Shown here piece after piece: positions 8,748-15,972 of a DNA stretch of 15,972 nt. Position 1 is the first letter of the stretch, and each line of letters begins with the position of its first letter. This DNA comes from Mansonella perstans. Taxonomy: Eukaryota; Nematoda; Chromadorea; Rhabditida; Onchocercidae. The stretch covers positions 1 to 15,972 of the forward strand of contig JBAMDO010000458.1 of the NCBI GenBank assembly GCA_037074765.1, given 5' to 3'. Below the pieces are notes generated by a model, which was not told the DNA's origin, made no database searches, and saw only the letters and a program-made list of their open reading frames with translations. A program made the position numbers and the translations under genes.

Positions 8748-11700
8748 TTATAAGCTAGTAATAATGGTACTATCATTTTCACTTAAATTAGTGGTAGTAA
8801 TGGGTGGTGTAGTAAATGAACGTGCTGAGACACGTTCATAGTGATTATCCAGAAGTGCACCGCCTGACACACCACGCCTTAACTGTCGTACAACATTTTC
8901 CATCATTTCTGTTAATTCAAAGAATGTTGGTCGAAGTTTCGGATCTCCCATCCAACATCGCCGCATAACGTGACGATATCTGAAAAGTACCGAAATAATT
9001 TTTTTCCGAATACAAAATTCTTAGAAATTGACTAAAGCAAGCTTCTAAACTTCCGTTATTCCAACTGCGCTTTTTAATACCGCGCAAAACCACTGTTAAA
9101 CGAAATTTGGTCAGGCGTAGTACAAATGACTGTTTATATTTTTTTAACAATTACAGAGATTTAAAGTTGATTGCTACTAAAGCTATTAAAACAAAAAAAT
9201 GTGATATAGCTAACAGAAATTAGTTCATAAATGGGAATTAAAATAAAAAGTACAGGTTATCAGGGCATCCTTTTGGTTTCATCAAACGATGCCCGCTCTT
9301 TAATAAACGGAGGATATCGGTAAATTCAAGATCTCCATAAGGAATTAAGCCACGTGTAGCCAATTCCCATAGCACAATTCCATATGCCCAAACATCTGCT
9401 TTGAATGTATACTGCAATATATTTCATTGATTGATTAATCTCTCAAAATCATTTCTTTACAAAACAGTGTTTCTTTTTTGAGAAGACTGTAAAACACGAT
9501 TTGTTTTGCATTATTAAGAAAAAAAAATTCAGTTTCGTCTTAGAATTGATAATTGAAATTTAGTTAAATAGTATGCTAAACAGACACTGTAAAGCATCTT
9601 AGTCAAAATCGAAATCGATAATTTGAACATTCTTGGTTATTTTGATGAAGAAAAGCCAGCGAATTCCAAATCTGTTACAGTATTGTGAAATGAGATTAAT
9701 GTCTAGCGTGAAGAATTAGAAAAACCTGTTGTTCCAAACTGTCTAATATGAACAATTACGAAAACCTGTTGTTCTTCAAGCGATTCAATGGGCATCCATC
9801 GAATAGGGATTCCGCGATCTTTATGGATAGCCTGATACATTCCACATCGTGATACATCACGACTCAAACCAAAATCGGCAATTTTAACAATAAGGTACGC
9901 ATCTAGCCTTCAATGATTGCAAAATAAGTAGCAAGTTTTAAACTTTGATGGACTGAATGACGCCGAAACATGGATCATTTGATAAATACTCTAAAAAATT
10001 CAAGAAGTGCAAGAAATTTCTTGACGAACATGCAATTTCGTGCAGCAAGGTCTCGGTGAATAAACTGTTTGTCGTGCAAGTAAGTCATTCCTTTTGCAAT
10101 TTGAATGCCAAAGTCAAGGAGATTGCCAAATGTGAGTTTCTGTAAGTATAGTGAAGTAGTAAAGCGAAAAAGCATGTTTGTACCATAATAAATGTCAGAT
10201 TTAGCTGAATCATTAAAAAAATAAGTCAATGAGATGACTCAATGGATGATCGATTGTGTTACGATCAGTTTATGAGTAAAATAATTTATCAAAACTACTT
10301 CACAAAAATTTTAGATTTTGTTAAACCATGAGGGTTAAAAAGTACGTTTTCTGGATTAATGATATAATGTCGTAAATCTCCTTGAGCCATGAAATCAGTA
10401 ACAATGATAGGATAATTACTGCTAGTTGAGGAAATACCAATAAGTCGAGCAACATTTGGATGATCAAAGTTAGCCATAATCAAGCCTTCTTGTAAAAATT
10501 CGCTAATGCCAGTCATGACACCATCATTTCGTGAATCGATTGTTTTACATGCTACATCTACTAGCTGACCATCATCGCTTCGATATATTGCCCGGTAGAC
10601 AATACCGAAGTTTCCTACAGTACAATTCGCCAATTATAACAACGTGCATTAGTTCAAATACCTTAGCAACTGACGACAAATGGTAGTAGTTAATAAGAGA
10701 ACATTAAGTAAATCACACTACCTTTTCCAATTTCGTCACCCAATTCCAGATCCTTCAGAGATATTTGCAACCTGGGGTCGATTTCCATAAAAAAATTCTC
10801 ATGTGGATTAAAAGTTTTTATGCCTTCAGTTTTTCCTTTCAAGCCACTAAACGGATTATTGATCACTAAAAAAAACTATTGCAAAATATGCATTCAAATG
10901 TAAAAAATCCAGTATAAATTTTGGATAAACAACAGGTACTAAAGTAAATAATATGAAGTTGTTTTGAAAAAAAAAATGAACTAACCGGATGTGACATGAC
11001 TTGTTTCAAGTGTTGTTTGTGAACCATTTGCACGACATTGTATCATTCGGTTTCGTAGGCGCTGTAAGGAGAGAATCGAGAACAGTTAATTCATGCGTGC
11101 AGCATTGCAAGCACATTCCTCGACATGTCATGCTAGATAATGTAAACATGAAATGTAAATATGAAAAATACCATTTTTCATTTCTTATTGTAGTTCAAGG
11201 CTAACTTTATGGAACTGACGAAGAAAGCATGAAATGAGCACGATCAGGAACGCCAGTAAAATAACTGCAAATATTGTTGCAACTGCTCTGCTATGCCTTA
11301 AAATCAATGTGAATGTTCAGCTTACACGCAGCCAATTTTCATTTTCAGTAGAAAAGTGTTCGGTGTACGCAACAGCAATCACCACCTAACACTATAATTC
11401 TTTTACATACAATGTAGATATAATGAACTTGGAACAGAAGTTTTTCCAAAACATCGAAGTGCAAAGTTTCAAAAAACTTTAAGGTGAAAAAGCCAATTCA
11501 AAAACTACTTTGAATATGAGTGTGCCAAAATGATGTTTGTAATATGAGGACTACGTTTTTTCGGCAATTCAAAAGTGATGCCAAAATGGCCAAACGACCA
11601 CAGCTTCCCTTCCAGATAAAAACTGCAGCTGTCCACAGCATCAATTGGTATGTTTACAGTACAAGATAACCTAAAAAAGTGTCAGTATACTGGAATTTCA

Positions 11701-14700
11701 TATCTTTTTTTATTGTTTATCAAATAGTTAAGCTTTCAAGAAGAAGTTAAAAGTTTTTTTGGCATCAGCCCTAAAAGTACACTCGAACATCTTTTGTTTC
11801 GCAAAAGGAAAAGTAAAATATGAAATTTGTCAGTGTGATAATTTCTATTCACAAAACCAACTTTGCTGATCCTAAATTTGAAATGGTACAGTTTCGATCG
11901 CACACTTTGGCAATAACATCTTGCAGTCTATCGAATTTCTGACCACGAACTTCAAGCGAGGTGTAGTTGGAGAAAATTGATGATGTAATTTTTACCTGAA
12001 ATATTTGGGTGCTATGGATAATGCACCACATTGTATGTGTTTTGCCAATAACTAAAACACCCATGAAAAACGCTATGACTTGATTGTATGATATTGCAGA
12101 ATTTTTCTCCTAATCCATAACAGCTATTTTTCTTCAGAAAATGAGATTGAACCAATTGTTTCTCAAAATTTTACTGGATCCCCTAAACAAATTTCACACC
12201 AACATAACATGAACAGTGATAACTTACATGCTCCATAAATGGAGCACAGAAATTATCAACGGTGTAGGATGGACAGCTTCTACCCTCTGACCGTGAAAAT
12301 GCATAACCAGAACCGTTAGTCATAGCACACCAAACACACTGAAGCGGGTCAGACCAGTTCGACCGTTCCAGCGAATCACAGCTATTATAAAAATAGGAAC
12401 ATGCCAACTCTGCGTAGTTTATCTAAAATGGAAAGGAAGTCAAATTTTCAAGATTTAAAAATCAGTTTGAAAAAATAAACCACTCAGCTATTCGTAAAAT
12501 CTTTTATGAATCAAAACATCAGATTTAAAAAAAGTCACGAGCTTCATTGTCCTGAACGAAATAAATCCGATTGCGTAACAAATCCGCAGCAATGTGGTAT
12601 TTCGAAATACGAGGTTGTTCAGTGAACTGAGTCTGCTGCAGTTGAAGTGACCACAGGAGTAACGATGCTACTTGATTTGTTTGATCCGACACCTAAGTTT
12701 GCAACAGTATCCAGTAAAATCCCAAAATTTTCCAATCTTTTGGAAGTGAAAAAACACTAGTTATCAACATCAGCAAGGTATTTTAAAATTAATTAAGTCA
12801 CCCGGTTTAAAATACCGTCAGAATGAACAGTGAATAATGCGCCATCTTCATGAAGACGTTTCACGGACAATATATTCTCACCGGAACCCGGTAAACTATA
12901 ATACATACAGACCATTATTACAAAGCATTGTGAATAATGAGGCTAGGTAGGGGATATTATAGTTTAACCAATATAAACATAGCAAATGGATTTACGCAAC
13001 TAATTCTCATTGCTTTAAGACAATTTTTTTTGATAACCCCCGACAAGCACGAAAATTGAATATTTTTTATCTTTCTTTTCAAATCAGATATTGTTTAAGG
13101 TTTCTCATCCTTTTGAATAATGCTTAAAGTTTCATTTACAATTATACTTAAATATTTAAGTGACGAAGAAATTTCATGTATAATATAAATGGAACAAAGA
13201 TTTAACTTGCTTCCTGCTTAACCCATTTACAATGAGTGATAAGAAAGGTAGAAACGCAAAGAAGCGATCAGAATCCTTTCTGCTTTATTAACCAGCTTTT
13301 TAATTTACGTTAACTTGATCTTTTTCTGTTCTTGTCCTTTCTTACAAATGCAATTTTTTTTTAAAATTTTTTCTCATTACTGGCATTTTCCTTATTTACC
13401 AAGTGGATATAATAGCTCAATTTCATATGGAATCAAAATAGAAACCATAAAGAAGAAAAAAAATTTCGATGATAGCTTACACCGCTATGAGTTGTCCTGA
13501 AAATGCATTGAACTGTTCTAACCATCCATATCGATATGCAAACGATGGGAACAATTCCAAATCACAATTATCTAACGGTTCCTTTATATAGTTCTGCAAT
13601 ATAAATGAGAGCTCAATGCTTAGCACAACTTTGACAACCATTTTTTATTTTAAACAAAATTTCAAAAAAAGACAAAATTTTACTACTTTTTGCTGAAATT
13701 GTCCAAAAAGCTACTGCTGTATCTGAAAGAAAATTTTAAAAATAATAGACTCACACCACCAAATCTCGAGCAGGTTCGCATCGCATGTCCGTCGGCACGT
13801 CGTGAAAATATGAAGCAATGCGGAGGCAATTTTTCAAATTTTCTAACTCCCTGGCATTCCTGAAATTCTTATCAACCAGTTCAGGTATTTTTTAAAGCAA
13901 TAACCAAGCTTCTCTCTCTTGGAGCGCTAACTTTCCAGCGGGTTCTTCATATGCAAGTTTAATAAACCAACTTGCAATTATACGGCTCTCATTGGAGATG
14001 TGAAAAAATTTTGGATATGAACAATTACCAGATCGAGAAATTATAAGAAAACAGGCTCATGTAAAAACTTTTTTTGTTACCATCAGAGCAACGAAAGTGA
14101 GGCTAAATTGTATTTCAAAAGTAAACAAAATCAACTTGCTTCAAGTGATTTATAAGAAATGTTCTGACAGTCCATCCATATTTGATTGAACGCATTATCA
14201 ACGAGATCCATAGCATATTTACATGCAACATTTTCATTTTTTTCAGAAGTTTGGAACACAACAATTAGCTCATCATTATCGAGATCGTACTCAGCTGCCA
14301 ACGAAACAACATTCGACCGCCATTCTACAGTCATAAAAATTAAAAATTAAATTCAATTATACAGCTGAAAACGCACAGAAATCTAAAAAAACACCAAAAT
14401 CTGGGTGAATTAGTGAGAAACAATTCGTGCTTCAATTAAATTAAATAATAAAGTACAGGATTCTAAAGATTGAAAGCAAAAATCCGTCAAGTAGAATTTT
14501 TCGCTGAAATATAAATTCGATAATTTTTTAAGAAAAGGTTTCCTAGTATTAGTCCTTGGAGCTCCAAATCACAGCACTATCCTTGGAATCATAAAAACCA
14601 AGTTTAATAGTCACGGCTGATCATCATTGAAAAACCTTAACATGAACTATCAATTTAAGTGATAATTCAATAAATTTACTGAAATTTCCGCAAGTAAGTG

Positions 14701-15797
14701 CCATATCAATGCGAGATTCCAGCTTTTTTGTACGATCCCTGTCACACATTCGAGTTATTCGAACCGACGTCACAATCATTTCTTCGATCCTGGCATTGAT
14801 ATATGGTTCATAAGGTCGTCGCGCTGATCCCACAAAATAAGTGTAGCCATGCCGATTAAATGCAGTTGATAAACCGTGTTCATCAATGATTCGTATGTCT
14901 TCTGCCGATTGTACCGATATTAATTTAACGTCCCTGCAGAAACAATCATTATTATAGAATTATAAAGAAGAAATTCACTCTAAAAATTTCCATGCTTCAA
15001 TTTCTTTTTTTTTTTTGCAGAGTTAGCATGTTAATATAACACAAGTTTTGGTAAAAAATTGATTTACTTGCTGATTGCAGAATATGATGGGAATCTTAGG
15101 ATGGCAGCCTGATTAGCACCTTTAGTTACAATCCGTATGTTAACATTCTGGCTAGAATCCTTTACTGCTGTTACATACATCAATTCCTCAACCTTCTTTC
15201 CATTCAGTACCAAGAGATATTCTACGCATGATTTCTTCGACGAAGTCAATATGCATAATCTAAATTATGGTCACTTAGTACTTCCTCGAGATTTTTGGCT
15301 TTCTGTCAAATGAAGTGACTCATGATTTTGTCGAATGCTTCAAATTTCGGATTTCATGAGGGATTGAAATGTGCAAAATAACAAAGTTTCGAATATATTT
15401 AACGTTAAATGAACCTGCACGTTAAAGCGTCGCAATAAAGTAGCATTTCATGATCAATAAATTTAAATTCCAATAATTTCTTTCGGACTGACTTTGGTAG
15501 TCGTAAATGGTGTACATCTTCAATCCTCACAGAGGATGAAATATTGTATACTATAATGATGTTATCCAAAATAGTTGCAAGAAGCTTATCGTATATTGTA
15601 ATACCATGGACTGTACTGCTACTTGGGTAACGTATCCGTTGAGCTTGATTCGACTTATCATTATTTGTTAAGAATGCACCAGTATCAGTGAATGCATTAT
15701 CTTTGTAATCAGCAGAGACTACATTAAAGAAATAATGAAAGGTTAGATCACAGATTAAAATTATTAATGTAATCAGATACTCCCAGGAAATATGCAT
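8748..15797 (-). CDS. MET-like receptor tyrosine kinase (Sema, PSI, TM, kinase), 19 exons, about 1062 aa
   Basis: Exons in order of transcription: 15797-15415, 15259-15068, 14933-14680, 14324-14140, 13859-13755, 13593-13481, 12895-12802, 12692-12539, 12409-12228, 11995-11853, 11670-11509, 11296-11206, 11061-10986, 10865-10722, 10614-10346, 10139-10030, 9907-9766, 9411-9254, 8979-8748. They total 3189 bases with all phases matching. By residue: signal peptide 1 to about 29, Sema about 30-490, PSI about 494-554, stalk with one IPT-like stretch 555-655, membrane span about 660-678, kinase about 750-1015, short tail. The kinase blocks [19 protein letters not shown] and GDLRHYI resemble human MET (FLTEGIIMKDFSHPNV, GDLRNFI). 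MET-family receptors bind growth factors through Sema/PSI and autophosphorylate; in C. elegans the relative SVH-2 acts in axon regeneration. Ligand and role here are unknown. The weakest joins are exon 4/5 (GC donor) and 8/9. Confidence 0.87.
9412..9765 (-). other. intron 17 of gene 2 (354 bases)
   Basis: It lies inside the kinase domain, between EEQQ and YTFKADVW, from CAG|GTTTTC to TATTGCAG|TAT. It carries the second half of the donor-site repeat described separately. I see nothing else in it. Confidence 0.6.
9711..9774 (-). repeat. 24-bp direct repeat, 40-bp offset, one copy spanning the exon 17 donor of gene 2
   Basis: Copies at 9711-9734 and 9751-9774 match at 21 of 24 positions and share AAAACCTGTTGTTC (plus strand). 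The right copy contains the real donor on the minus strand (CAACAG|GTTTTC, exon end 9766). The left copy, 40 bases downstream in transcription, reproduces a donor (AACAACAG|GTTTTT). Using it would add 40 bases and shift the frame inside the kinase domain. Confidence 0.82.
11206..11296 (-). other. exon 12 of gene 2: transmembrane segment
   Basis: The 91-base exon encodes KHSR, then a hydrophobic run [19 protein letters not shown], then CFLRQFHK. A basic flank on both sides and about 19 uninterrupted apolar residues (about 660-678) make this the single membrane span. It sits between the stalk and the juxtamembrane exon 13 (RLRNRMIQ...), as type I receptor topology requires. Confidence 0.9.
11509..11995 (-). 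other. exons 10-11 of gene 2: short stalk with an IPT/TIG-like stretch
   Basis: About 100 residues separate the PSI domain from the membrane. Exon 10 holds [20 protein letters not shown] and paired cysteines (CDRNC); exon 11 holds [10 protein letters not shown]. The beta-rich pattern with LEVRGQKF resembles one degenerate IPT domain. Vertebrate MET has four IPT domains here, so the stalk is much shorter. The IPT label is tentative. Confidence 0.5.
12228..12409 (-). other. exon 9 of gene 2: PSI domain
   Basis: The exon reads [17 protein letters not shown], then [10 protein letters not shown], then [12 protein letters not shown], a cysteine-rich module with the PSI hallmark C.WC directly after the Sema domain. 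An upstream acceptor (CATTTTAG, exon from 12422) would give phase 0, but exon 8 has no good phase-0 donor. The chosen acceptor (TACGCAG) pairs with CTC|GTGACT (12539) in phase 1 and yields [13 protein letters not shown], a natural end to the Sema fold. Confidence 0.8.
12896..13480 (-). other. intron 6 of gene 2 (585 bases), the longest in the window
   Basis: It joins GCGGT|GTAAGC to TATTATAG|TTTACC in phase 2. The stretch is very AT-rich. The plus-strand open frame inside it (13315-13500) is low-complexity Phe/Lys sequence with no domain. I see no missing exon, because the Sema pattern continues across the junction. Confidence 0.6.
13860..14139 (-). other. GC-AG intron 4 of gene 2 (280 bases)
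   Basis: On the minus strand the donor reads CTTGAA|GCAAGT (GC at 14139-14138) and the acceptor AATTTCAG|GAATGC. Joining in phase 0 gives [10 protein letters not shown], with exon 5 open throughout. The alternative GT three bases later (GCAA|GTTGAT, phase 1) leads to a TAG stop after a few codons. The +3 to +6 bases match the GC-donor consensus. Confidence 0.68.
14325..14679 (-). other. intron 3 of gene 2 (355 bases)
   Basis: It runs from TTCA|GTAAAT to TGACTGTAG|AATGG, phase 1 to phase 1 (AAA, Lys). The sequence is AT-rich and I see nothing else in it. Confidence 0.6.
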
Positions 15798-15972
15798 TCT
15801 TGAAGAATTCGTTAATCTAAAGTGATTTTTTTAGCTTATCTTTCGATTGTTCTGCTTAATGCCAAATTCAAGATATCAAATATTTTCTAGAAAATGATTA
15901 AAAAACGAACACTTTTTACGCTGCAGTAGCTTGAAAAACAAAATTTTATAATTTTGAAATGCAAGAAATATT
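15798..15972 (-). promoter_or_regulatory. immediate 5' flank of gene 2
   Basis: On the minus strand the ATG is preceded by TTCTTCAAG and one A, so a splice or trans-splice acceptor may lie directly before it. A T-poor upstream stretch makes this acceptor weak. The remaining 160 bases are AT-rich, with no clear core promoter element. The promoter proper may lie beyond the window. Confidence 0.35.

Larger units (their letters stand above)
8748..10865 (-). other. exons 14-19 of gene 2: tyrosine kinase domain and C-terminal tail
   Basis: Glycine loop GKGNFG (758-763), catalytic Lys in VACK (K783), helix C Glu in FLQEG (E802), HRDLAARN with D879, DFG D897, RWMPIESL, then [16 protein letters not shown] and [12 protein letters not shown]. 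Every residue needed for catalysis is present, so an active kinase is expected. Exon 16 must end at TGCAT|GTTCGT and exon 17 begin at TTGAAG|GCTAG to give [17 protein letters not shown], which aligns with MET RNCMLDEKFTVKVADFG. The activation loop has one tyrosine (Y910). The residue at the gatekeeper position is Thr (T832, IIVTDFM), where MET has Leu. The tail has a single Tyr (NHYERV) and ends in TSL. Confidence 0.92.
12539..15797 (-). other. exons 1-8 of gene 2: signal peptide and Sema domain
   Basis: The start Met is followed by a hydrophobic core ([17 protein letters not shown]) and VVSA, a typical secretion signal. Sema features: YCDALTC...LC with a third Cys pair in exon 2, YFVGSARRP in exon 3, TRMCDRDR and LTCGNF at its end, and ECQGVRKF in exon 5. 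These follow the plexin/MET seven-bladed beta-propeller pattern. Length (about 460 residues) suits a Sema fold. No clear furin site like that of vertebrate MET was seen. Confidence 0.8.

Noticed and set aside
8917..9150. Minus-strand open frame of 77 codons next to the last receptor exon
   Set aside because: It overlaps exon 19 in another frame; the kinase frame ([12 protein letters not shown]) is unmistakable.
10295..10345. Extension of exon 15 of the receptor past AAC|GTACTT
   Set aside because: The later donor (TTT|GTGAAG) would insert about 14 residues into a kinase loop. The shorter form aligns with MET without a gap of that size.
11001..11204. Plus-strand open frame of 67 codons
   Set aside because: It overlaps the juxtamembrane exon of the receptor on the other strand and shows no domain.
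13315..13500. Plus-strand open frame of 61 codons
   Set aside because: It is low-complexity Phe/Lys sequence in an AT-rich intron and overlaps the edge of a Sema exon.

Overview
The window looks like nuclear DNA of a nematode, most likely a filarial-type parasite. It is AT-rich, has short to medium introns (roughly 65-600 bases), mostly T-rich acceptors of the TTTTCAG/TTTGCAG kind, and protein-coding genes split into many small exons. This organism call is inference from style and gene content, not from a species-specific marker. There are no bacterial operons, CRISPR arrays, IS elements, rRNAs or tRNAs that I can see.

Two convergent multi-exon genes fill almost the whole window, and both can be reconstructed from start codon to stop codon with all splice phases agreeing. 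Gene 1 (plus strand, 527-7675, 20 exons, about 957 residues) encodes a TIF1/Bonus-type chromatin regulator. It has a RING finger, two B-boxes, a helical segment, a long Ser/Pro/Gln-rich linker, a PHD finger and a bromodomain. Gene 2 (minus strand, 15797 down to 8748, 19 exons, about 1062 residues) encodes a MET-type receptor tyrosine kinase. It has a signal peptide, Sema domain, PSI domain, a short stalk with one IPT-like stretch, a single membrane span and a complete kinase domain, and it ends in a class I PDZ-like C-terminus. Its nearest known relatives are the MET-like kinases of C. elegans (SVH-2 and F11E6.8).

Layout: 1-178 is the end of an imperfect 53-bp minisatellite; 179-526 is the 5' flank of gene 1, ending in a splice acceptor directly before the ATG; 527-7675 is gene 1; 7676-8747 is the shared 3' intergenic gap, which contains an open segment (8055-8260) that may be a further 3' exon of gene 1; 8748-15797 is gene 2; 15798-15972 is its immediate 5' flank. 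The two genes have no obvious common pathway: one acts in chromatin, the other at the cell surface.

The most interesting signals concern splicing. There are two GC-AG introns forced by reading frame, one in each gene. A 27-bp duplication has copied a splice acceptor in frame, and a 24-bp repeat has copied a splice donor at a 40-bp offset. The receptor also shows a single activation-loop tyrosine where MET has a YY pair, a Thr gatekeeper and a much-shortened stalk. I found no wholly new biological system here.
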